Assembly (NCBI GenBank): GCA_046290675.1
Contig: JBKAHA010000006.1
Location: 248,001 to 312,000, forward strand
From: Aureliella sp046290675
GTDB lineage: Bacteria; Planctomycetota; Planctomycetia; Pirellulales; Pirellulaceae
DNA length: 64,000 nucleotides
Direction of reading: 5' to 3'
The notes under the pieces were generated by a model that saw only the letters and a program-made list of their open reading frames with translations, searched no databases and was not told where the DNA came from. This document shows, piece by piece, positions 1-9,119 of the stretch (positions are counted from its first letter, which is position 1; every line of letters starts with the position of its first letter). A program made the position numbers and the translations under genes.

Positions 1-2
1 TG

Positions 3-815
3 CCGATAGAGCAAATTACGGATCACCAAGCAGACCTTTGGTGGCTGTCTCCGCCCTGCCAGCCATTTACTCGTAAGGGAGCCCAACGCGCGAGTGATGA
101 TTCGCGTTCGAAGTCATTCGCACGATGGCTGTCCGGTGTCGCTTCTTGCGCTCCCGACATTGCGTGCTGCATGCCAAGCCACATCGTGGTAGAGAATGTG
201 GTCGGATTCGAAGAATCTGAAATGGCGAAAAGATTCGAGCAAGTTCTGCAAGCTCATGACTACAGAGTTCGCGTTGTGAAATGTTGTCCAACGGATTGGG
301 GATGGCCTAATCGCCGCCCCCGGGTTTACGCGCTCGCGACGCGGATGACATACCAGCAGCCGATCCAACTGCGTTTTGATCTTCGACCAAAAGAGTTCCT
401 AGTCGGTCCCGGCGAGTCAACCGGATGCGAAGCAGCAATCGAGAGTTCATTGTTGCTTGAGGAATCCATTGCGGAGCAATACGCCGAGGCGTTGGATACG
501 ATCGAGATGGATAGCGGAAGGCCTACCGCGTGTTTTACTTCGAGCTATGGTCAATCCTGGCTTCGAAGTGGTTCGTATCTTTCATTAGAACCGGGGGCGG
601 TTGGCGGTTCTATGATGAAGAAGCGATTACGCTACTTCTCCCCTAGGGAGGTAGCGAATTTCCTTGGATTCCCGGACACGTTCGATTTTGCTGGTCTCGG
701 AAATCGCACGCTATGGAAGCTGCTTGGGAATAGCCTTTCGCTGCCAGCTGTACGCTTCGTCCTATCGCACTTTGAAAATGGGCCACGCACGGAATTACCG
801 TGGTGGCCCAAGTGA
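3..815 (+). CDS. Dnmt2-type (cytosine-5) methyltransferase, 5' end outside window
   Basis: The reading frame is open from the window edge, so the N-terminus (AdoMet motif I) is missing; 270 residues are visible. The catalytic loop SPPCQPFTRKG is at visible residues 16-26 (Cys at nt 57-59), followed by ENVVGFE (motif VI), NRRPRVYALA (motif VIII) and LLGNSLSL (motif X). Three traits point to the Dnmt2/TRDMT1 group rather than an ordinary restriction-modification MTase: the ENVxGFE form, the CFT tripeptide in PTACFTSSYG, and the LRYFSPREVANFLGFP block. Known Dnmt2 enzymes methylate C38 of tRNA-Asp; by inference this one may do so too. No restriction gene is visible downstream. A chromosomal DNA MTase is the alternative. 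Confident of the fold, fairly confident of the subgroup. Confidence 0.85.
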   Translation, partial: PIEQITDHQADLWWLSPPCQPFTRKGAQRASDDSRSKSFARWLSGVASCAPDIACCMPSHIVVENVVGFEESEMAKRFEQVLQAHDYRVRVVKCCPTDWGWPNRRPRVYALATRMTYQQPIQLRFDLRPKEFLVGPGESTGCEAAIESSLLLEESIAEQYAEALDTIEMDSGRPTACFTSSYGQSWLRSGSYLSLEPGAVGGSMMKKRLRYFSPREVANFLGFPDTFDFAGLGNRTLWKLLGNSLSLPAVRFVLSHFENGPRTELPWWPK

Positions 816-872
816 TGCATGTCATTGCTGCGTGCTCGAGTGCTTGAACGGATCGTATGTAGGCGTGACCGA

Positions 873-3800
873 TTACTGGACTTCATTTTCTCCGTTGTCG
901 GCGGCACTTCCGTCAAGCGATGCAAGATAGGCGACGAGGTCTCGTAGTTCTTGCTTGCTCAGGTTCTTGACCAAGTCCGCTGGCATGCCTGAAAGGGCAG
1001 GGTTGCGTGCGACGATGTCGTCTTTGAGGAACTTCGTTACACCGCCCTGCGCGTCAACCAATGTAATGGAGTCATCATCTTCTTCTCGAACAACACCCGT
1101 ATGAACATTGTCATCGATATCGAGCAGTAAAGCCGATTCAAAGCCCTTGGCAATCACTTTGTTCGGATCCACAATCGCCTCCAGCAGGTAACGCCGATCT
1201 TTGTCGACTCCTATTCGAGTCAGTTCGGGACCGACTTCGCCGCCATCGCCACCGATTTTGTGGCAGCGTACGCAAGAGACGGAGACCTTTTCCCAGAAGA
1301 CTTTCGAGCCAAGCTCCGGGTTGCCACCGAACATCGCTTCGCGATAAACGCTGACAGGGCTGCTTTCGTCGCGATCCGCGTTGGCTTCAGCGAGTAGTTT
1401 CGCGACATCCGGGGAATCCGACAAGTTTTCGGCGGCTTCGAGAGCTTCGAGTGATACCTCCGGCGGAAGCTTGCCTGCGACCCACCGCTGGAGGACTTCG
1501 ATGGCTTGTGCGCTGGTCTTTCCAGTGGATCCGAGTGTTTTGATCGCTGTCTGCTGTTCGCCAGTCTCCCCCTTTGTAGCAGCCTTAAAAAGCAGGTCCA
1601 AGCTTCGTTCGGGCATAATGCTTGGCAGTAGTGGCAGCGCCGCCGCGCGCAGTGTCACTTTGTCGCTATTGAGCGCTACGGTCAAGTCCTCCTCGGAAGC
1701 CGCTTTCAGGTTCGCGAGAGAGACGAGAGCTTGAGCTCGGTCGACTGCGGAAAACTGCTTGTTCAAGAAGATGGAGCGTAGGATACCGGCGGCGGATTCC
1801 AGTTTGTAGATGGAAGCAACTTGGCCAGCCTTGAGTCGGACTTCATCTTCGGCTGATTCAAATTGAGGCAGGACGGATGCGAATGCGTCGCTGGCGGACT
1901 CAAGCGAACGAGGCGAAATGGGTCTCCACATTCCCGTCACGCGATCGCGGCTGCCCGGAGTTTCCCAATTCGCAAGCATCTCCAGTGCTTCCAATCGCAT
2001 GTCGAATGCATTCGATTGATCGGCGGCAAACGCAGATAAGGCTGCCGCGTTGTCGGCCTTGCCAACGCGATAGTTGGCATTCAAAACACGGCGCACGATC
2101 ACAGGGTTTTCGCTCGTGTTGCTGATCAACACGGCTAGGTCCTGCATCGCAGTGTCGATGGGGGCGTCGTTGATCGCACGTGCGGCCTCGGCGATGACTT
2201 GTTCATCTGTGTCCGCGAGGAATTCCTTCACCATCTTGGACTGAAGTCGACGAAGTGCGACGACAGCTGCGATACGAACGTGTTTCGAATCATGCGACTT
2301 GAGGCCAACAAGTTGCTTAGGCTGCGCGACGCCAGTCAATGCCATCGCTTCGCCGTGCCGCAAGATCGGGTCTTGTCCGGCGTTTTCTGCAATCATGCTG
2401 ACGATCTGTTCGAATGAGTTTCGGAGTCGAAGCTTGCGAGCCGAAACCAACGCACAATAGCGGACTCGCGGATTCTCGTCCTTCAACGCCTCGGCAACAA
2501 TTCCGGCAGGCTTCGCAGAATCTGTTATGAATTCGCCGAGCAATCGGACCGCGTGAGCGCGGATTTCCGCGTCTTCGCTTTTCGCAAGGCCAAGCCATGC
2601 TGCCAACGTTTCTTTGCTTGGTCCTTTGTTAATACGTGAAAGGTGGTCGAGCCCCCAGATACCATGCAATTTTTCGATTGTTGTTTGACCTGCGTTGGCC
2701 GCATCCAAAAGCAGCTTTGCCTCACCTCGAGTGGCCAGTTCAAGTTGCGACTTCAAACGAACTCGGCGGTCTGGATGGGAAAGATGACTTCTCAAGTCGG
2801 CTGACGCGACTTCCGCAATATCACTGGCCAAGAACTCACGAACTTGCTTGACCACTTCGTCTTGTGAGTGAGCTTCTGAGGTGAAGCGATAGATGCGTCC
2901 TTTGCCCTCTCCTGCCCAGCCGTTGACCCAATCGCTGATGTAGATTGCGCCGTCCGGACCAAATTGAAAGTCGGTGGCTAGGATCTCCCAGAATGGCTGT
3001 GAGTCTTCGGCGATCTTGAAGAACGCGCCATCCGGTTCATTGCGAATGGCTCGGATACCGCTCTTGCTGGCAGTGCCGCGGAAGTCAGCAAGAAAGAAGT
3101 GATCATCAAAACGATTGCCGAAACCGGAACCCGGGTAGAAATCGAGTCCGGAGGGTCCATCGGAGATGTTGGCGATTGGCGGCACAATGAACGCCGGCTG
3201 ACCATCATGTTGAGGTTTCCAAGTTCCCTCGCGGTTGAAGGGGCCACGATCGGCAAGGTACTGGTACGCCATTCGCCAGCCCGCATCACTGTCTTCAACC
3301 AGGTAGACCCAGCGAGCTTGGTCGCCGCTGTCGGAATTGTTGTCGCCAGTGAATAAGTTACCGTGATTGTCGAAGGCCAACTCTTGCGGATTGCGCAGTC
3401 CGGTTGCGAAGAGCTCTAGGTTCGACCCGTCTAGTTCGCAGCGAAAGACCGAGCCGCTTTCAACGTTCTTGACTCTGCCGCTTGGCGTTTCTATGTTCGC
3501 ACCACGGTCTCCAATGCTGAAATACAGTCGGCCGTCAGGGCCGATGACGAGTCCGTGGAGGTCGTGGCCGCGAAATGCAACTCGGGCTCCATAGCCTGTG
3601 TGAAGAGCGGTACGGCCGTCGGCCTTGTTGTCGCCATCTTCGTCTCTCATCAGGTAGAGACTGGGGATGCAGGTGTAGTAAATGTTGCCGCGATATTCCA
3701 GAATGCCAGCCCCTGTTCCGTCTACCAAATCGTTGAAGCCATTTGCGAAGACGTAGCTGTCATCCGCGACTCCGTCCCCATTGGTATCGACCACGATGCG

Positions 3801-4214
3801 GATCTGATCGTCTTCTTCCATGAAGCGTTTGATTCGCTCCGGTGTCAACTGATTCAAGTGGTATTGTCGCCGGTCCTCAACTGACTGTGAGGCCAAGTCG
3901 GCGTCGACCCAAGCTTGATTGAAGTCCCGATTGTCCACGACGCCGATATCCTGCCTAAACGTCTCGCAGACCAAGACCCGGCCTTTGTCGTCCACATAGA
4001 AGGCAACCGGATTAGCGAATAGTGGTTCGGCGGCAAAGAGCGACCCGTTGATTCCATCGGCGATCTTGAATGCATTCAAAGCGAAGCCGCCTTCGTCGGA
4101 CGCTTCCACGATTGCCGGAGCCTTCGGCTCTGGGCGATCTTGCGCCAAACTTGGACTCGGTGCCCAACAAAAGGCGAGCAAAACAATCAGAACAAGGTTG
4201 GGTTTTAATTTCAT
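873..4214 (-). CDS. Secreted PVC-type membrane-bound dehydrogenase/HEAT/c-type cytochrome
   Basis: A 1113-residue exported protein with a signal peptide (first ~25 residues, ending SLAQ). Residues about 40-440 form a soluble glucose/sorbosone-dehydrogenase-like beta-propeller (GPDGRLYFSIGDRGAN, LRNPQELAFD). The middle (about 450-930) consists of HEAT-like helical repeats. The C-terminus carries one heme c site, CVRCHK, in a domain typical of TIGR02603. The N-terminal domain matches the TIGR02604 putative membrane-bound dehydrogenase described for Pirellula and Verrucomicrobium. It probably passes electrons from an unknown sugar or alcohol substrate to the heme in the periplasm; the substrate cannot be read from sequence. 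It is transcribed alone, divergent from the gene at 4628. Confidence 0.9.
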   Translation of the reverse strand: MKLKPNLVLIVLLAFCWAPSPSLAQDRPEPKAPAIVEASDEGGFALNAFKIADGINGSLFAAEPLFANPVAFYVDDKGRVLVCETFRQDIGVVDNRDFNQAWVDADLASQSVEDRRQYHLNQLTPERIKRFMEEDDQIRIVVDTNGDGVADDSYVFANGFNDLVDGTGAGILEYRGNIYYTCIPSLYLMRDEDGDNKADGRTALHTGYGARVAFRGHDLHGLVIGPDGRLYFSIGDRGANIETPSGRVKNVESGSVFRCELDGSNLELFATGLRNPQELAFDNHGNLFTGDNNSDSGDQARWVYLVEDSDAGWRMAYQYLADRGPFNREGTWKPQHDGQPAFIVPPIANISDGPSGLDFYPGSGFGNRFDDHFFLADFRGTASKSGIRAIRNEPDGAFFKIAEDSQPFWEILATDFQFGPDGAIYISDWVNGWAGEGKGRIYRFTSEAHSQDEVVKQVREFLASDIAEVASADLRSHLSHPDRRVRLKSQLELATRGEAKLLLDAANAGQTTIEKLHGIWGLDHLSRINKGPSKETLAAWLGLAKSEDAEIRAHAVRLLGEFITDSAKPAGIVAEALKDENPRVRYCALVSARKLRLRNSFEQIVSMIAENAGQDPILRHGEAMALTGVAQPKQLVGLKSHDSKHVRIAAVVALRRLQSKMVKEFLADTDEQVIAEAARAINDAPIDTAMQDLAVLISNTSENPVIVRRVLNANYRVGKADNAAALSAFAADQSNAFDMRLEALEMLANWETPGSRDRVTGMWRPISPRSLESASDAFASVLPQFESAEDEVRLKAGQVASIYKLESAAGILRSIFLNKQFSAVDRAQALVSLANLKAASEEDLTVALNSDKVTLRAAALPLLPSIMPERSLDLLFKAATKGETGEQQTAIKTLGSTGKTSAQAIEVLQRWVAGKLPPEVSLEALEAAENLSDSPDVAKLLAEANADRDESSPVSVYREAMFGGNPELGSKVFWEKVSVSCVRCHKIGGDGGEVGPELTRIGVDKDRRYLLEAIVDPNKVIAKGFESALLLDIDDNVHTGVVREEDDDSITLVDAQGGVTKFLKDDIVARNPALSGMPADLVKNLSKQELRDLVAYLASLDGSAADNGENEVQ

Positions 4215-4627
4215 TATTCTTCGGTGGGTTTTATCGAATGTGGTTCGTACTGTCGAAGGACCGAGCGACCACGGTCGTCCGTAACGAATTTCACTCTGTT
4301 GCAGATGAGACAGCCGTCTAACCAGCGATTTCTAAGGCTAACTTGGCCCCGGGATGGCTCCCAGGACGGCGCCATGGCGAACATCCCATTGTAATCGAGC
4401 TTTATTCAATCGCGTCAGTCCAACCTCGAACACGCGTGATTCTCGAACCTTCCAGTTGGGATTGGGGCTGCTTATCTTTGCGTCGTTGACCGCGAAAAGA
4501 CGGCAAGATGGAGGGAAATTTGGATTGCGGCAGTAGATGTGAATTGTCGCGAAGTCGATTGCGGAAGTAGAAAAGAAGCACGCGAGGTTCATCCCGCGAG
4601 CGAAAGAAGGTAAACGAAGAGCATCCT
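4215..4627. other. 413-bp divergent intergenic region
   Basis: This separates the start of the large cytochrome (minus) from the small membrane protein (plus), so it must hold both promoters. I see no convincing ORF, terminator or RNA gene in it. A short inverted repeat (CGCG arms around 4580-4600) is too weak to call. Confidence 0.4.
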
Positions 4628-5074
4628 ATGGATTGGATACAGTGGACAGATGGATGGAGGGTCTTGGTCGATTTCGGCTTGGGGCTGCTGATATGGCTGG
4701 TGCAGATTATTGTCTATCCATCCTTCCTTTACGCCTCGGAAGATGACTTCAAACGGTGGCACTACTCCTACACCGGCCGCATCACGTGGTTTGTAATGCC
4801 ACTCATGTTCAGCCAACTCGCCGCGTTTGCGTTTCTTGCCGCCGTGGCCGGACGATGGGATGACTGGACGGGGTGTGGGCTGATCGCGATCTGCTGGGTC
4901 GCGACGTTCTTCCTAAGTGTGCCATGCCATGACAAGATGCAGAGAGAGCCTAAGGATCTGGCCGTCATACGAAAACTGATTTGGACGAACTGGATTCGGA
5001 CGATCTGTTGGAGCCTCGTCTTTGCGTGTGATTGCTTGGCAGGACGCTGGCAGGTTGTTGCATTTAGTGCCTGA
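4628..5074 (+). CDS. Hypothetical four-helix inner-membrane protein
   Basis: 148 residues with four clear hydrophobic segments (about 14-34, 52-77, 84-100 and 125-145), the second preceded by the polar stretch DDFKRWHYSYTGRITWF. The pattern of YPSF, then WHxxYTxRI, then a PLMFSQ helix and a VPCHDK loop resembles small unassigned membrane proteins I have seen in Bacteroidota and Planctomycetota; no function is known to me. ATG start at 4628, without a strong Shine-Dalgarno. It is convergent with the downstream SDR gene, with 80 bp between. Confidence 0.7.
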   Translation: MDWIQWTDGWRVLVDFGLGLLIWLVQIIVYPSFLYASEDDFKRWHYSYTGRITWFVMPLMFSQLAAFAFLAAVAGRWDDWTGCGLIAICWVATFFLSVPCHDKMQREPKDLAVIRKLIWTNWIRTICWSLVFACDCLAGRWQVVAFSA

Positions 5075-5154
5075 GGGGAAAGCAGCGTTTGGGAACACGC
5101 GTCGTCAGCAAACTTTGGCTTTGGGGGTTCGGTTCGGTTCGGTTCTGTTGTCTG

Positions 5155-5877
5155 TTAGAACCAGCCTTGGCTAATTGGCTTAATGACCAACTCGGGGATA
5201 TGCACTGCGGGGGGCAGTGCGATCAGTGCGACCATAGCAGCGGCAACGTCCTCGGGTTGCAAGATACGTTGTTTGTGCTCTTCCGAGACTGGAGCAGGCC
5301 TTTGCTCGAGCAGCGGTGTGTTGACCTCGCCAGGATACACGTTGGTCACGCGGACTCCATCTTCCGCGACTTCGTTCGCGACGCAGGTACCCAGCGAAGT
5401 CATCGCAAACTTACTCGCGGAATAGGCGATTCCGCCCAGAGCGATCGCTCTTTTGCCGGCTACCGACGTCACGTTGATGATGAGCCCCTCTTTTCGTTCT
5501 CGCATTTGAGGAAGCACTGCGTGCAAGCAGTTGTAGGCTCCAGTAGCGTTGATCGCCAACACTTGGTCCCACTGCTCCGGTTGCATTTCAGCCATGCTTC
5601 GATTCTTGATGTTGATGCCTGCCGCATTCATCATCACATCAATTTGGCCAAGCTCATTTGTCGCCCAATCAAAGAAGGCATTCGTGCTTTCTCGTGATGC
5701 GACGTCGATGGTGTGGGAACGGATCGGAAGCCCTTCTGCGGCTTCGTCCAAGATCTCCTGTCGGCGTCCGCCGATGACCACGTTTGCCCCTGCCTCGGCC
5801 AAAGCTCTCGCAGTTGCTTTGCCCATTCCTGTTCCACCGCCAACGATGGCTACGTTCAAGCTGGAGAGTGAAGTCAC
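5155..5877 (-). CDS. Short-chain dehydrogenase/reductase
   Basis: A classical SDR of 240 residues. The nucleotide-binding turn is GGGTGMG at about residues 12-18, then NAAG in the central strand, a Ser in NVTSVAG and the catalytic YSASK. The basic residues after strand 2 (GGRRQ) suggest NADP(H). The C-terminus is short (PISQGWF). The substrate is not predictable; neighbours give no pathway. Close relatives are often annotated as 3-oxoacyl-ACP reductase-like or clavaldehyde dehydrogenase-like, without proof. Alone on this strand. Confidence 0.88.
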   Translation of the reverse strand: MTSLSSLNVAIVGGGTGMGKATARALAEAGANVVIGGRRQEILDEAAEGLPIRSHTIDVASRESTNAFFDWATNELGQIDVMMNAAGINIKNRSMAEMQPEQWDQVLAINATGAYNCLHAVLPQMRERKEGLIINVTSVAGKRAIALGGIAYSASKFAMTSLGTCVANEVAEDGVRVTNVYPGEVNTPLLEQRPAPVSEEHKQRILQPEDVAAAMVALIALPPAVHIPELVIKPISQGWF

Positions 5878-6229
5878 TTTTGTCTGCCTTCTCGGTGATT
5901 ATGGGGTGATTGATGGGAATGCCTGGGCTCGAGCGCCGTCCGCCGCCAAACGCTGAGAAAGATAGGCGATTCGCTCGGGTTGCTAAACCGCTGATTTCGA
6001 CATCGGCTTGGTCTCTCAAAGGGCTCTTTGCCGCCTCGCCGCAATATCAGAACACCAAAAGGGTGGTTTTAGGCTCGCTTTGGCGAAGTCAGCTTGACCA
6101 AGCCTTGCCTGAAGCTGATAATTCAACCATCCGGATAGACGGATGGATGGCCGCTTTGGGCCAAATTGAGTAGGTAAGCGGTCAACTGCTCCCGCGAACG
6201 GGCAGATTGATGGTTGGGATCATTTGGCG
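5878..6229. other. 352-bp divergent region upstream of the sahR-like gene
   Basis: Lies between the SDR (minus) and the ArsR-methyltransferase gene (plus). It contains the inverted repeat described separately at 6127-6146. Otherwise I see no gene or RNA in it. Confidence 0.4.
6127..6146. promoter_or_regulatory. Candidate operator: perfect 7-bp inverted repeat
   Basis: CCATCCG and CGGATGG form perfect arms separated by 6 bp, about 84 bp upstream of the ArsR-type regulator's ATG. ArsR-family dimers bind such palindromes, so autoregulation of the sahR-ahcY pair is a reasonable inference. It has not been matched to a published SahR site. Confidence 0.4.
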
Positions 6230-7180
6230 ATGGCAACGGTGAATTCGTTGGATTGGCTTCAGACGCTGGCAGATGGGACGCGGGTCCGGCTGTTGCGGTT
6301 GCTAGACGCAGAAGAGCTGTCTGTTTCTGAACTGTGTACTGTGTTGCAATTGCCACAGAGCACTGTGAGCAGGCACCTGAAGGTACTCGCCGCGGACGAC
6401 TGGGTTGCCAGTCGCCGAGACGGAACAAACCACCTTTATCGCATGCAGAGGGAGAACTGGTCAGAGCCTCGACGCGAATTGTGGATCTGGGTTGAGAGTC
6501 AATCCGATTCGCCAACGACGAAGCAGGACCAAGAACGACTTCGACAAGTCCTCTCCCAGCGGTCGCGAAGCCAGGAGTTTTTTAGCTCGACAGCTGAGCA
6601 ATGGGACCGGCTTCGAGTGGAACTGTTCGGGAAACGAATCGACGCTTTTGCCCTGGCAGCTGCCATGGAGTCGAATCGCATCGTGGCAGAGCTCGGATGT
6701 GGTTCAGCACCATTGTCGCAGCTGATCGCTCCCTATGTGAAACGTGTGTATGCGATTGACGGCTCGGATGCAATGCTGGCAGCCGCTAAGCAAAGATTAG
6801 AGCCATCCGCTGGGCGAGAGCCTGGGGCGTCGGCCAATGTAGAACTTGTGCATGCCGAACTCACAAAAACCTCTCTGCCAGATTGCAGTGTGGATATTGC
6901 TTGGATGGTTTTGGTTTTGCCTTACATTGACGATCCTAGCGACATCTTTCGAGAAGCAAAGCGGATCCTAAAGCCTGACGCAAGATTGATCGTCGTTGAT
7001 TTGCAACCGCATGAACGAACAACTTACCGTCAAGAGATGGGGCATCTCCATCTTGGGACGGAAAAAGCGAAATTGAATGAGTGGCTTGACGCGTCGGGAT
7101 TGCGGTTACGACGGTACGATGCGTTGCCACCAGACACTGAAGTGAAGGGACCGGGGTTGTTTGCCGCGGTTGCTTCCTAG
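6230..7180 (+). CDS. ArsR-family HTH / SAM-methyltransferase fusion regulator (SahR-like)
   Basis: 316 residues. Residues about 5-85 are a winged helix of the ArsR type (LSVSELCTVLQLPQSTVSRH recognition region). Residues about 125-310 are a class I methyltransferase fold with motif I AELGCGSAPLSQL and a following acidic strand end (YAIDGSD). The same architecture is described for SahR, which senses S-adenosylhomocysteine and represses methyl-cycle genes in Proteobacteria; the adjacent ahcY supports that reading. No cysteine metal site of the SmtB type is seen. I chose ATG 6230 over TTG 6224 because the weak GGGA at 6216-6219 is better spaced. The methyltransferase domain may bind ligand only or be active. 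Confidence 0.82.
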   Translation: MATVNSLDWLQTLADGTRVRLLRLLDAEELSVSELCTVLQLPQSTVSRHLKVLAADDWVASRRDGTNHLYRMQRENWSEPRRELWIWVESQSDSPTTKQDQERLRQVLSQRSRSQEFFSSTAEQWDRLRVELFGKRIDAFALAAAMESNRIVAELGCGSAPLSQLIAPYVKRVYAIDGSDAMLAAAKQRLEPSAGREPGASANVELVHAELTKTSLPDCSVDIAWMVLVLPYIDDPSDIFREAKRILKPDARLIVVDLQPHERTTYRQEMGHLHLGTEKAKLNEWLDASGLRLRRYDALPPDTEVKGPGLFAAVAS

Positions 7181-7226
7181 CGAACATTAGAACTTTGCAC
7201 CAGAATTTGATTCTCAGGAGACTCTG

Positions 7227-8768
7227 ATGAGTACGATTACGAAACCAGAAACGACACAAGAAACCGCAGGATCGAGCCGATCGCCTTTTAAGGTACGTGC
7301 GTTCGATCTTTTGGCTGAAGGCAAGCGAGCTGAAGCCCAAGAGCTAGTCGACTTGGGGCGCAAAGAAATCTCGTTGGCGGAAGAAGAGATGCCAGGCCTG
7401 ATGGCATTGCGTGAGCGTCATGGTGCTCGCCAACCGTTGGCAGGCGTCAAGATCATGGGGTCGTTGCACATGACCGTGCAAACAGCCGTTTTGATTGAGA
7501 CACTGGCCGATCTCGGCGCTGATGTTCGTTGGGTAAGCTGCAACATTTTCTCCACTCAAGACAGCGCTGCCGCAGCGGTTGTCGCCGGTAAAGATGGTTC
7601 ATTGGATGACCCTAAGGGGACTCCAGTGTGGGCTTGGAAGGGCGAAACGCTTCCTGAATACTGGTGGTGCACAAACGAAGCTTTGGTATGGCCTGACGGC
7701 ACGGGCCCTGACATGATCGTCGACGACGGTGGCGATGCGACAATGCTGATCCACAAGGGAGTCGAGTACGAAGCGGCTGGCGCCGTGCCCGCTTTCGATG
7801 CTGAGAATGAGCCAGAAGAATGGGGCGTCATCCTCGAGCTGTTGCGTAGCGAGCTTGAGTCCAACCCAACCAAGTGGACTGAAATTGCCAAGTCTGTTCG
7901 CGGAGTCAGCGAAGAAACCACAACGGGTGTTCACCGCTTGTATGAGATGGAAAAGGAAGGTAGCTTGCTCTTCCCAGCCATCAACGTTAACGACGCGGTT
8001 ACCAAGGCGAAGTTTGACAACGTCTATGGGTGTCGCCACTCGCTGATCGACGGGTTGAACCGAGCCAGCGATGTGATGATGGGCGGCAAAGTTGCCGTCG
8101 TCTTCGGTTTTGGTGACGTCGGCAAAGGCTGCTGTCAGTCATTGCGTGGCCAAGGTTGCCGTGTGATCGTGACCGAGATTGATCCTATCTGTGCACTTCA
8201 AGCCGCAATGGAAGGCTACGAAGTCAAAACGCTTGATGACGTTGTCGAATTCGCGGACATCTTCGTTACCACTACAGGTAACAAGGACATCATTTCCGCT
8301 GCCGACATGAAGCGTATGAAGACCGGAGCGATCGTTGGTAACATCGGTCACTTCGACAATGAAATCGACATGGCTGGTCTGCAAAAGTTGGAAGCAGACG
8401 GCAAGGTTGAACGCACGAACATTAAACCTCAGTACGATCAGTTCAAGTTCACCGATACCGGTCGCAGTATCTTGATCCTGGCGGAAGGCCGACTGCTTAA
8501 CTTGGGATGTGCGACTGGCCACCCAAGCTTCGTGATGAGCGCGAGCTTCACGAATCAAACACTGGCGCAGCTTGAGCTTTGGGAGAAGCGTGATAGCGGC
8601 GAGTATGAGAACAAGGTATACGTTTTGCCGAAGCACTTGGACGAGGAAGTTGCTCGACTCCACCTCGAGAAGCTGGGAGTCAAGCTAACGACTCTGACTC
8701 AAGACCAAGCGGACTACATCGGCGTTTCCGTAGAGGGTCCATTTAAGCCTGCTCACTATCGCTACTAG
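7227..8768 (+). CDS. ahcY: Adenosylhomocysteinase
   Basis: Reversibly hydrolyses S-adenosylhomocysteine to homocysteine and adenosine in the cytosol, clearing the product of methyltransferases. 513 residues, with an N-terminal extension of roughly 40 residues relative to typical 430-470-residue enzymes. Visible hallmarks: HMTVQTAVLIETL at 81-93, NDAVTKAKFDN at about 255-265, the NAD-binding GFGDVGKG at 294-301, and the C-terminal lid ending KPAHYRY. ATG at 7227 follows CAGGAG. It lies 46 bp after the regulator stop, consistent with one operon. A strong hairpin with a T-tract follows. Confidence 0.97.
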   Translation: MSTITKPETTQETAGSSRSPFKVRAFDLLAEGKRAEAQELVDLGRKEISLAEEEMPGLMALRERHGARQPLAGVKIMGSLHMTVQTAVLIETLADLGADVRWVSCNIFSTQDSAAAAVVAGKDGSLDDPKGTPVWAWKGETLPEYWWCTNEALVWPDGTGPDMIVDDGGDATMLIHKGVEYEAAGAVPAFDAENEPEEWGVILELLRSELESNPTKWTEIAKSVRGVSEETTTGVHRLYEMEKEGSLLFPAINVNDAVTKAKFDNVYGCRHSLIDGLNRASDVMMGGKVAVVFGFGDVGKGCCQSLRGQGCRVIVTEIDPICALQAAMEGYEVKTLDDVVEFADIFVTTTGNKDIISAADMKRMKTGAIVGNIGHFDNEIDMAGLQKLEADGKVERTNIKPQYDQFKFTDTGRSILILAEGRLLNLGCATGHPSFVMSASFTNQTLAQLELWEKRDSGEYENKVYVLPKHLDEEVARLHLEKLGVKLTTLTQDQADYIGVSVEGPFKPAHYRY

Positions 8769-9119
8769 GCACCGCGAAGACGGTTGGCTCCCCTTGTGAG
8801 CGGTTACCGAAATCCACCGCTGTAGCTCGGGCCCTTTCGGGGCCTTTTACTTCGAGTCCGACATCTTCCGTAGTGAATTCGCGCGACCATAAGCACCTCG
8901 TTCCGATGGAGCGAGGTGTTTTCACGCGCTGAGGTTACCCGCACAGGAATCCGTCCTTGCAATCCAGACGTCGCACCGCGACTCCAATCACCCCGGGGAA
9001 AGGTACCCGAGGGGAGACGAATCGTTCAAATTGGGCATGCAAGATCATCTTGCCTATTGTGTCTATCTTGCCCTCGTGTTAGCGTTCCATGCTTCGAGAA
9101 TTGCTTCAGGAGAATCGAG
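8769..9119. other. 351-bp intergenic region after ahcY
   Basis: Contains the ahcY terminator at 8891-8922 and, presumably, the promoter of the gene at 9120. The frame of that gene stays open through part of this stretch, but the encoded residues have no domain character and the ribosome site argues for the later start. Confidence 0.4.
8891..8922 (+). terminator. Intrinsic terminator of ahcY
   Basis: CACCTCG (8894-8900) pairs with CGAGGTG (8912-8918) around an 11-nt loop, followed by TTTT; flanking AA/TT extends the stem. Confidence 0.75.

Noticed and set aside
5089..5697. Long plus-strand frame of 202 codons opposite the SDR
   Set aside because: It is the antisense shadow of a clear SDR (5155-5877) and its composition is Arg/His-rich as usual for shadows.
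7181..7226. SAH riboswitch before ahcY
   Set aside because: Only 46 bp separate regulator and ahcY, too short for the fold, and the ArsR-type regulator explains control.
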